A stretch of DNA of 34,676 nt from Setaria digitata (lineage: Eukaryota > Nematoda > Chromadorea > Rhabditida > Setariidae): NCBI GenBank assembly GCA_003640385.1, contig RCAB01000564.1:1-34676 (forward strand), written 5' to 3'. Shown here one piece after another: positions 9,855 to 21,800 of this stretch. The position numbers and the translations under genes are program-made. Each line of letters starts with the position of its first letter. Positions within the stretch are counted from its first letter, which is position 1. A model generated the notes under the pieces. It was not told the origin of the DNA. It did not search any database and saw only the letters and a program-made list of their open reading frames with translations.

Positions 9855-12800
9855 ATGACGTCGAGCGTATCTCCTGAAGCAACCGTGGCGACGGCAACAA
9901 CAGCACAGACATCGTCTGCAAGTGATCTGACACTGGTAGACTACTTCGTGCTCGTCGGCTATGATAATACTCCTTTGTTGCAGGTAGTTCTTTCAACTTA
10001 TTTCAACACGGAATTAAATTAGCTCTATTAAATGGAAATTACGCCCACTTTGTTAAATTACAATTTCAAACATTTTTGTTATCGCTATGTTGTTGAACTT
10101 AGCTGAATATTTTGACTTATACATGAGCAAGGAGTTTAATGTGTTATAAGCAACAACCAGTTAATTTTAAGTACCTTGAACATGAATTTCAGATTGAATT
10201 AGGCGGAACAAATTCAGACCCTTCCGAACTGCTGTACATCCCACCTTTGCAGCGGTCTTATGTTGCTTCAGTTCTGCATTACTTTCCAAAGAGACGTAGC
10301 GCATACTCATTTCCAACCGAAATAGTTTCGGTATACATTTTTTTGCTTCCAAAAAATATACATTTCTAGAATTTCAAAGAAGCTTCATATAAATTAAATT
10401 ATATCTTTTAAGTTGCTGATGGTTTTATAGCTGAATAAATATAGAAATTCCACCTTACCTTTTGCCAGCAATTTTGTTCCAATCATAATTTGTTTGTTTA
10501 TGTAACTAGATATGACCCTAAGAACTCTGATATGAAATATCGAACATTGATTACCGTCAGTTCCTTTTTGTTCTTTTTGCTGCTCCTCTTATATCACTAC
10601 ACTCTCGCGGATCTCAGAGATGTTAACAAAGGAGAAAATAGAAAATTAATAAGTTCTTTTTTGAAGAATGTAGTGAAGCAAAATCCCTTCTCATAAAAAT
10701 GGATCATCTGTAAGAATTTTGAATTACCAATATCGATTTCGAGTGCATTTTTAAAGCACTGTGAATTCGAAAAGCAATTTCGAAATTTTATTCCTTCGTT
10801 CCGTGTATCAAATTATTGTTCATTTTTAGCTACTTTTATATTCTTTTGGAAAAAGGAATACTTGGTACTGTATTAGTCGTGCATGGCAGAATGAAGTAAA
10901 TATACAAAATTTTAGGGGCTAAGTCTACTTTCCATGCTAACTTTCTAATCACCATTGTTATCCATGCTGAAAAAAAATAATCGCATCACTACTGTCTGTC
11001 ATCATTGTTAACGATACCAAAAAAAAAAAAAAAAAAAAAAGGTAGCTTTTGTTCTTCGTTGGGCTGCTTGACATTCAGCTTTATTCTGCTTCATAAAAAG
11101 TTTCGAAGTCCTCTAATATTATTATTTTTCCTTTTGGCAACAATAAATGAATTTAAAAGAATGGATGCAATCTAAAGAGTCATAGATTAAGATATTCCAT
11201 TGTTCTTCTTTGGGATAAATCCTTGGAACCTTGGAGACATGGTAGAGTATTGTTGATTAACTGTTCATTATAAACGAAACAAAAGCATATTGTCAGTTTC
11301 CATAAAAATTCTATTTTCAAGCTGTGTATGCCAAAGGGTTTGAAATTCCATACGCAGAATGATGTTCCTTCTCCAGCAATCCACACATTTGCCAATATTC
11401 GTGAGGATGGTTCCCGTATTAACGGTTGCGCTCTTATTTATCATGAGGTGAGTCAGTAATTCAGACTGAAATTTTCAAGATGTTTAAACGAACATGCTCA
11501 TAATTAGATTGAAATGAGTTCAATCGTAGGTTCTTTGTGTCTTTGTTAGTTATGAATCCTTAAATAAAATAAAAACGACTGCTAAAGTCGTGGATTTTGG
11601 ATTGGTAAATGAAAATATCACGAAATTGATTCCCACAAAAAGTCAAAACACACACCTGTATGGGAAAAGCGGTAATTGCAATTGTGCTGCGATGTCAGTT
11701 GTTTTGTTTCTGTTATAAAGAAAAATAGGTTCACATAGTTTGTGATCAAAATCAATAAAATTTTTAAAGAAGTGATTCGCAAACTCCAACTTCTATTTTG
11801 ACGCTGTTTTGTCAATCCGTTCAAGAACTTAGAATCTTATGTTTTTTTGCAAAAAGTTTAGGAAGTCAGAGATGTCAAATTGTGCGAGCAAATGTCGCAG
11901 CTACACACGGAACATGTACGGGCTTTAACAGCTCGAGAGAAGGCCATTGAACGTGCGCATGTTCCGCCAGGAACTGTGTCAGGTGGAACGCACACTCTTC
12001 CGAGAGGAAATCGTAAAGTTCGTATCATTTTGGTGAATCTTCTGTGATTTTGGTCACTTGAACTATTAAAATTCTTAGTCATCAACATTTTGACGGCATA
12101 AAACTTATGATGTTCTGAAATTTGTTTGCTTCCAGAATCGAGCAAAACGAACTTCTTACTACGACTCGGGTAATTCTCGACTATATATGGCTAAATGTAT
12201 CTGTCTCATTAGCCGCATCCCATTTGTTTCTGCTGGTGAACGTTTGTTAACCGCTCTTCATTCTGTTTTCACTTCCGAAGTACAACCTCCTCCACTTCCT
12301 TTGGAAAGCTATATCTACTGGATTTTGAATGAGGTTCAAAAGTTATTTACAACATATTTAAAAGCTTTTTATTTTTGTAGATTTAATTACTATCTAGAAT
12401 ATAGTAATTAAATTATGTAAGATAAGTTAGCTCTCAACTGTATTATCTTTGATACTTTAGATAATAATTAAATTAGATTATGTCACTCATATCAAATGAA
12501 AAATTAATCAATTCAAATTATATCTATATTGCGGTTTATTGAAAAAAAAAACGTTTTTTAGGTTCCACTGCCAGCCCCAGGTAGTACTTTAAAAATATGC
12601 TTGGACCATATTGACATCGTTCTGCAGAGGCCAGGCCCAAATGAGTTACCTTTTTTCGATCACGCCATCAGTTCGTTGTTCGATTTGCTCACTGTCGATA
12701 AATTTCTTCGCCTTTTCACGTGCTTTCTTCTTGAACATCAAATATTACTATGCTCAAAAAGTTTGTTCTTTTTATTTGCTGCATTTCAGGCTCTTCGTTA

Positions 12801-15800
12801 CACTTCAGTGATTGATTCTATAATTTTACTGTTGCATCGTCATTCTCAAAAGCAAAGTTCCACAGTGAATTTTAATTGTAATACTTTAGGTTTCCAGCGT
12901 TTAATGCTTGTAGCCGAGAGCTTGTGTTCACTAGCATTTCCATTCCGTTGGCAACTTGCATATGTACCAATTTTACCTTACTCGCAGTTGAAATTTATGG
13001 AAGCCCCGGTCCCTTTTGTGATGGGCTTATGTTACGAGGATATTATATCTGAACAAGTTTTTCAGGTTTGTAGTGATTAGAAATAAAACTTTACTTATTC
13101 AGAACTGGTTTCAAATATGTCAGAAATAGATGTTTTTGTAAGTGGCAAACTAATTCAAGAAAATTAACCAATAAACTATTTCTCGTCAAACGAAAATTTT
13201 TAAAATTTAGGGCAACATGTGTGTCTTAGATATTGATACTGGTGTGTTAAATATGCCCGAAGATGTACCACCACTACCAGATAGAGCTGAATTTGCAAGG
13301 GAAGTTGCTAGCGTTCTTGTTAGGTAAGTTTTGTACATCCTGACAATCAGTATATTAGTTTTGATTTTTTTTTAAATGAGCTAGATCGGTCTTTTCTTTT
13401 TTTTTTTTTTTTTTTGCTTACCAAATAAAAGAATAGTGAAAATTCACATTATAATGATTATAAACTCAAAAAATTTGAAAACGAAACGAAGGCTGATATG
13501 CACAATAATTGTTCCAGATACGATGAGCAGAGTGCAGTTGTGGACGGGGAAATAGTAAAAAGGCAGATCGGTGTCGCAGGAAAGGATGATTGGTACAAAA
13601 AACGTATGTCTCGTTCATTTGACGACGAAACATTGCCAAATATGTTGGAGGAGGATAGTTCTTCCAGGAGAATAATATCAAGGAAGGATCTGACTCCGCT
13701 GCCATTTGATGACGTTCTGAAGCAAAGTGAAGTTTTGGCAAGGTGATAAAGTTTTACAATTTTTTTTCCTTGGAATAAAATCATCTTGTTAATATTTTTG
13801 GAAATTTTGAAATTTCTGTTTGATTTTTCCAGAGTCGCTGCCATTGTACGTCGTGCAGGTGTAAGTATACCGTTTGAAAATATTGAAAAAGAACTACAAT
13901 CTAATGATTCCTATACAAATTCACCGGTGTGTCGGAAATATTTTAAGGCAAGTGTAACAGATTTCTCCAGGATTTTCTAGTGCGTGAACTCGAAACAACA
14001 GGTTATGCACCTGATGAAATGGGCTGTAAAAGTAGATATGCTGCTGCTGTTGTTATTATTTTGTTAGTAAAGAAAATAATGCATCTCAAGATTTTACTGA
14101 TTTAATAGTATACAGTTTTTGTCATTAGTTTTGTCTTGTTTGCTGGAGAATAATATATCTCATGACAATAAATAGGTGTTTAATTAATAATATATTTCAT
14201 GATATATTATTAATTAAACCATGGAAATGTCTTCAGGATATGAAAATAAATAATGCTGTTCGTGAAGTGTTTATCAATCGATTTGCGTGGCTTCTGTATT
14301 CCTATGAACATTTTGTTATCAGTGGCGCATGTCAGGATCTTGAAACATATTTTGCTAGTCGCGAATCGGTTGCCAATTTTGATAAAGCAGCTTTCCTTTC
14401 CGATCAACCAAGCAAAAATCTACCATTTCTAGCTGCATTTCTGGAAACACAGGTTGCATCACATTTTAACTTATTCATTTTTTTAGTCCAGTTTTTACTT
14501 GATCGTTTTCTCCAAAGAATTTTCAGTGAGTAAATTATCATATTATAATTGTTTTGGTATTGCATACGTTAATTTCCTTTTCAGATGTTCACATCATTCA
14601 TTGACGTTAAAATTGTTTCGCAATGGGAAACACCGGACGAAAACCTCCAAATCTTTGATTCTCGAATACAAGCATTACGTACAAAGTATGGTCTGCAGAT
14701 GGTACGAACTCCCACCTATGAGAAAAGTCCTACATCCTTCGACTCAGGTTTTATTATTGAACAAATCGTTTGAAGATAACATTTAGCTAATATATCAAGA
14801 TATAAAAGGCTTTTCACACGCAGTTCATATGTTTGTTTCCTATTTTTTTTCTTATGGGTTTCAGTAAATGGTATTTCCTGGTAAATTATTGTTTAATAAT
14901 TTCACTGTAGTGAGTAGCAAAAGGAGGTTACAAATAGTTTCGTTTTTTTGGAATTATGATTAAAAAAATGAATTAAAAATTGAGTTTTAAACTGGGCGAG
15001 TGAAATAAGATCCACTGCATCATAAAGAAAGAGACAAGTAGCCATTATTAAATGTTGATTTTGATTGAAGTTTATATTATCGTTAAGACAACTGCATTTC
15101 TTACAGAAGAAACAATAACAAAACGTGAAGAAGCATTTGATTATATTGTTCCCCTGCCGCATGAGCTTCCTGGCACATCAGCAAAAGTGTACGATGGAAC
15201 ATTTCCAGAACTTAATGAAGATGTTTTGGAAGGTTCCTTTGTACGAAGCCCATTACCATCACCATGGAAGCAACGCCATCGAAGGTTGCGACCGAAGTTG
15301 CTAGAAGTGATCTCTTGCAAGTTTCTTTTATGCAGTTTTATTACATTCAATTAGGATTGTTTTATATTTCTAAGGAAATTTCGAGACATTTCCGATCACT
15401 GCATCAGTGAAATTAGTCAAAGTTAATTTATTGCAGAGTATTATCGTAGACGGTAGTGCATCAGATAGACAAGGTTCATATAAAGCGAACACACCGAGAC
15501 AAATAGCACATCAGAACTGGAAATTTGTTGAGCAGCTGTTGAAGGAGACGAAAAGTAACCATATATTTTAATGAATATATGCGGGTTTTGAATATGCTGC
15601 GACGAAAAATTCATTTTTCTACAAATCTAAAAATTTATTTAAGGTAAAACGAAGCGCATGCTTGTGGAAAAAATGGGCAAAGAAGCACTGCAGCTTGGAC
15701 ATAGTGATGCTATTGTGAATGGTCTCGAAGAGAACACTTTAGTTGCTTCATTTTGTGATTTATTGGAGCGAATCTGGGCTCATGGTTCAGTAAAAAAACA

Positions 15801-18800
15801 GGTATTACAATTCATCGAAATTGAACAGATTTATTTCAGTTTAAATATGGTGTCTAGATCAAACAAAAACAGTTAAACTATTAGAGGCATGAACCTAAAA
15901 AAAATTACAGTCTTTTCTGTATTCTATCGAATTTATCAACGCATAGCTTAAGTTAAGTCAGTCTCTAATCGGGGAAGTTACAGTTCAAAATACGGAGAAA
16001 ACAATTACATCCTATGATCTTAAGAAGGAATAAGTGCAATTAACTTGTTGCCTTATTCATAATATTAGTAATTGAATAATATCTAAATTTGTAATTTAAT
16101 ATGTCTCCAGAGAATGTTTCATTTTTCACCTACCCTGAAAATATATGAACAATAAAGTAACGCCTTTAAACTGAAAATAAAAAATACTGAGGCGCATTGT
16201 CAAAATATATCTTAAGGAATCACGGGCGGTGATAGCAAGTCATTCACCTGAGAATTTTTAGGGTAAATCATCATTGTGGGCTCATATTTTACATCATCAA
16301 GAAATCGAAAAACTAGGGATACTCTCTCGTGGTTCTACGCGGAGAAATTCAACACTAACTCCAAGTAGGTGTCTTTATTGAAAAAATGTGACTGTAAGAA
16401 AGTTATTGCTACTCGAGATGTTTTCATATCACATTTATTCTAAGAAGAACTTAATATTAATCTGTTAAGTATTCAGTAATAAAGCTGTTAAGCTGTTAAT
16501 GTAATAATGTCTTACTATTGGCCAGTGTTGCACGTAATTGCGTATGGAAGTGAGTATTAAGTTATGATTTTTGAACATCGGGTTGTTGCTGGTAGATTTA
16601 GTGAATCGAAGAGTTGTTAAATATATGCCAAGATAGGCACCACTAATTATGTAATTAAAAAACTAAAGGAGTTTTTAGCATTTGCGTGGCTTTTATTCCG
16701 TCGTCGTTTTGAACGTAAGCAACATTTCATATTATCTGTTCCGTGATTAAAGCTTTAATATGCTGATATTCTCTTGATTGTGCCATGTAAATGTATGTGT
16801 TGTGGATAATGCTTTTGGTGATATGCATAGCTGTGTCACATATATTGCATTAATTTCCAAGTATCTTTTAAAGCTGCGTTTTTATTTTCATCTATATCTA
16901 TGATGTTTGCAAAGTTTGCAAATGCTTGCTTTATTGGACGTGTTCACCTTGTGATTTAGTTTAACATTTCTATTTATATTCTTGAGTAGTCAGACAATTT
17001 TGGGAGAAATGTTGCAGTACATGTGAATCATTGTTTTATAGACAAAAGTTACTCTGCCATTAATTTATGAGAATCTTTATCGTATGTTTATTGTTTGTCC
17101 ATTTATCATCGTTCTGTAATCATATCTATGATCATATTCATCTTTTATGTCTATTTCTGATTAATATAAGACTCTAACTAGGCATTGACCTAATCTTTAA
17201 ATAATGCTTGTATTTCCTTCCTTCTGTTAAAGGTTATCAATTTCTTGAAGCGGAATTGCTGCGAAGGTGATAGTATTTCTGCGAAGAACTCATTAATAGA
17301 ACTGGCTTTCAGAATTCTTTATTGAAAGTTCCATTTTCATCACTTCCATTTCCAGTCAATTCTAGGTGTAGTTGAAATAGAGCCTGAGGCATTCAACATG
17401 CAAGAGGACATGAAGAAAGAAAAGAAGAAGCTGGTAAATGTTGTGGATGAGGATTCAGTTCACGAGCTTGTGCGGAGTATTCGTCAGCGGTGTATTGATG
17501 ATCCTCATTCATCTGGCTGGTCTCTCCCAATCCTTCGTGCCGCAAATTTTATCTGTGATAAATTGAGTTCGAACAGCAGCGTGGAATATCCCAACTGTAA
17601 GACATCAACTCTAACAACAAACCTATCACCAGATCTGGTTGTTTTGGGACGTGCAAGATCGCCACAAAAAGCGTCGAGGAAGGGGGATGTTTTGCATAAG
17701 ACAAGGTCCTTTAGTGGTAAGATTTTGATTGGAATCAGATTTGTATCTTTGTTTCTAACTGATCAGCACTTCAAATTTAATTTCTATACCGCAACGACCA
17801 TTATGACTAATGTTATATAGTTGTACTAACAACTGTTTTGCCTAATATCTTGTAGCACTGAATAGTCCTGCCTGAATAGTGTTATATGTTGATACTTCTA
17901 CCAATAAACAGGGTCAGCTTTTTTCGCAATTTTGGATATAGTGTTAGCTACAATTCAGTTGCATACGTCGCAACTAGATTGAATGTAGAAAATGTGTATA
18001 TGTACCCTTGAGATTGTACTTTATTTGCTGACGATTTTATTAACATTTTCATCACTTTAATTAAACACATTATTTAAGCATTAGAAGAAATGATTATGAC
18101 CTTAGATTAAAGGTACCGTAGGTTCAGGCTTTAATTAAACTTCTTCATTAACTCTTACTTTTAATGACATGGGGGGGGGGGGTGTATTGTTTCACTGTTA
18201 ATGTCCGTCCGTTATCATTGTAATTAAAATTTTTTACATTATTGACATTTTTTTTCAAATATATAGAGAGCGGCTAATATGGTTGTTGGTAGCAGTTTTA
18301 ATTTTCCGAATCAGGAGATTCTATTTACATTTCTAACTGATTTTTAGATTTAGAGACCTCACTATTGTTAAATTATCTCTTATCGTGCTTTCACGGCTTT
18401 AGCATGTGCTTATTTGCTTTCATGCATTACTGCGAAAGGTGACGTTTTACAAGAGTATGTTTATTAACAAAGTGTTTCTTCCCTTTTATTCTTCCATCAG
18501 TGGAGTCCAATATATTTTGGCGGAAGGCATCATCTTTCCAGTGCTCGTGATTCAGCTCTTGATGAGGCGTCTTGTTCGGACAGTGTGAGGACTGTCGGTT
18601 ATGTCAGATGGATTTTGTTACTCAAACGTGTGGTATGTCTGAGTTACTCTTCAATGAAATTTAGGCCCTTTTTGAAGAAAATCGTGGATTTTTCTATTCC
18701 TCCTGTAACAATGAGTTTTTCTGGAGGAGAAAAGTGACTGAATTTCAGTCTTAAATTATATTCTTATTCGTGGTAAGCTTGTAAAGTCACCGTTATTTTG

Positions 18801-21800
18801 ACATAGACAAGATGAATGAATGGAGAGACTCATGTGACTCAAGATTTGTACATTACATGTGTTTGCGTGGATTTTATGTCTTTTAATCATGTTTACAAGA
18901 CCCAATGTTTTGTTTGCTTATTCATGTTTTATTTCCCAAATCCACTGTAAGTAATTGAGAAATATATTTCTTATAGATTTTGCTCCATATTGGACTACAA
19001 CTGGAAATAATTTAGAGGAAAAGATGATTGATTCTTCGCGCAAGAAGAGCAACTCGAGAACAGCTAGCCCCGATATGCGGCAATTCCTCTCACCACTGCC
19101 TATGCATATTGCTTATGATTTGAAGTATGTTAGTGTCTTCCAAATTTAAACGGGAAAGATACAAATATTGTATCATTAGATTTTTATATTTTCTTTTCCT
19201 TTGTCCTGAAGGAAAAAAAAAAACTGTTTTCAGGAATGTCTTGCGTATGACAGATATCAAAACTGATATTGGTTATGCGCGGGCTTTTGTTCGTCTTGCT
19301 TTAGAAAGGAAACTCCTTCATAAGCATCTCAAAACCATTCTTGGGAACACTCATCTCTTACAGTTAGTTTAATACCAGTAATATTTGGTAATATTTGTGA
19401 TACTACAGTATTCATCTAAGTCGGTGAAAAGTGATGTTTGAAACGTTTGTAATAAAATTTAATTCCTTATACATACAAAAACTAATCTCCCGCTGTTTTT
19501 TATGAGGAAGGTTGATCAAATGAAAATTCAAATGAATTAAACTGGATTAAATGAGGATTAAGAAATAAGTTATCTTTATTCAGTGATTGCCAACTATGCT
19601 TAAATTGTTATGTTTTGGTGATTTTTTAAGTTTCTAGGCAGTTGTACAAACGATATGCATTCTTACGATGCGAGGATGAAAAGGAACAATTCTTGTATCA
19701 CGTATTATCGTTAAATGCGGCTGAATTTAACTGTTTTACAAACTCTTTCAAAAAAACAAGTCATTTGCTCGTACTTCCATTGTTTTTTTTTTTTTTTTTC
19801 TTTTATTTATAGGAATCGTACATTTGCAGAGGTTCTGATATAAATGTATTTTTAATTAAGTTCTAGTGATCCTTTTATCACTAAGAAAATTGTAGGTTGT
19901 TTGCAAATTATCGTAGTGAAGCAGAGAAGTAGAGTTGTGAATTTTTTTGAAAAAAAAAATTTCTTTTTTTAAAAAAATAAAGATACATAGAAAATGGCTC
20001 GAAAAGAAGTTTTTTTTTTTTGACAATTATTACAATAGCTTTTCCCCCTAATTTTAGAATTTCTGCCAGTGATATGTGGTTCTAAACTACATTTTCACTT
20101 TGATTTTTATTGTTACTAAATGGCAGTTACTAAATTAAAAGTGATTAAATGCTGTAATGTGTCTCGATTTTGTGCGTTAAGCATTTATAACGCACTTTTA
20201 AGTTTTATTTTTCAGAAATGCAGTATCGTGTTTTGTTGGTTGCTCGTAATTCACGGTCAGTAATTTCATGGCCTGTATGGATCATTATGACGGGATCGCT
20301 GTGCTCAACGACTCCAATTGAACTGAAGCAGGGCATATTTGATTTTACATTCGATGTAGGCACCCATAATTCTTTTGGGCATATTTTATTTTATTGTCAT
20401 TAGATGAAGAGACTTGAATCCCTCTTCTTCTTCGAATATTATCGCTTCATTTTAATTTTTTAAAAATAGTGAAAATTGGATGGTAGGCCCATATCGTTTC
20501 ACGTTTTATTCACAGTAAACAGCAAACTAAATTGGCTGCTCATTCTTCATTTAAAGAAATTCATTTTAAATTTTTTAGTACAAAAATCTTGGCATATTAT
20601 CAACGTTGAGAATTGGACATGGTAATGTAAATCTTTCTAATGGAGCATCTCCAAAATGGTTTCTTGATTATGTTCGTAGATAGTTCCTTTTATCTTTTCT
20701 TTTGTTTCTTTTTTTAATTTTTAGTAAACTATTATAATTTTTATATTTTATCTAGTCCCATTAAAAATTTTCTGGGAGCATTTGTAAGTTTATTAGTAAA
20801 ATTTATTGTTACAGTCAAGTTTTACTATAGATCTTAGTGCGAAATGAAATAACAGGACAGAGTTATCGCTTTAACTGTGGACGTTGGTTCGGTAAAGGTG
20901 TTGATGATGGCTCACTGGAGAGGTTGCTTGTTGCCGAAAAAGAACCACAGGTGACATGAAGCCCCTTTATTTTTGTCTGGAAATGTCTTCAGCAGAAGTT
21001 GTTCTCTAATCTGAAAGGTTACTTGTAAATGAACACAATATTTGGACCAGTTTACTGTAAATTTTTCACCAATGAGACTAATTTTTAGGCTTTTCACTTT
21101 TCATACGTTCAATTTAATGATTACAGATTAATCCGACTGAGCTAATAGTGGAAGAAGGTTGTTCGGAACGTATTATTAAGGCAAGCTCAAGAAGTCGAAC
21201 TCCACCGCGTTCTCGATCACCAAGCACTAGTCGATCTGAAGCCTCTAGTCGCAAGTTATCAAGTAACATCTTAAGAAATGATCATTCAAAATGAATTACC
21301 TGTTTGCAAGGAGGATTGAGATTTCAAAAAAGAACCTGGATAGAATTGGTATATGCCGAATATTTTCCTAGCGTTATTTTAAAATTTTGAGAAAACCCTG
21401 AGTTCATAAAGCATTATCTGCGAACTCCAAACATCCGCTTTGTTTCTGAATACAAAAATAGCAAGAATATAAGAAATTGCAGGTGTTCATTTAACGGAAA
21501 TTCAGCAACAATTGGGGGAAGCAGTGAATGCTTTAGTGAAATATTTCTATGCAAGTTCAGAAGTTCGTAGTCGTGGTGAATTGACACAATTGCTTTGTGC
21601 ACCAGGGAAAGGATTCGTTAGCGTAATGGTTGTTGTTTTCTTATATGGCCGTCAAGATTCCATTTGGTCTGCTCGTCTTTTTCGTTCACACTACCCATGG
21701 GATTACATCGGTATATATCACAGAATTATAAAATTATAAACCCTAGAAATTTTTTTTCATATTTTCCAAGTATGACTCCTTTATCTTGCCATTTAACACT

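Larger units (their letters stand above)
9855..15306 (+). other. DENND5: DENND5 exons 1-13: uDENN, DENN core, dDENN
   Basis: Exons: 9855-9983, 10193-10330, 11322-11447, 11862-12017, 12136-12333, 12562-12760, 12890-13065, 13211-13323, 13518-13742, 13833-13947 (or 13926), 14237-14452, 14585-14747, 15107-15306. Residues 1-183 are uDENN ([24 protein letters not shown]). Residues 184-412 are the DENN core ([43 protein letters not shown]). Residues 487-718 include dDENN and its linker ([32 protein letters not shown]). The sequence at 12761-12889 is open in frame but must be intron: removing it gives the exact spacing of the human core (LLCSKSFQRLM against LLYSQHYQRLM). Exons 9 and 13 carry nematode-like divergent linkers. 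Confidence 0.88.

Noticed and set aside
12761..12889. Continuous ORF suggesting one long DENN exon (12601-13080)
   Set aside because: The 43 residues have no counterpart in the family and removal of a GT-AG intron restores exact spacing; kept as a finding, not as constitutive coding sequence.
17231..17266. Small exon candidate ([11 protein letters not shown]) before DENND5 exon 17
   Set aside because: No phase combination with exons 16 and 17 keeps the frame.
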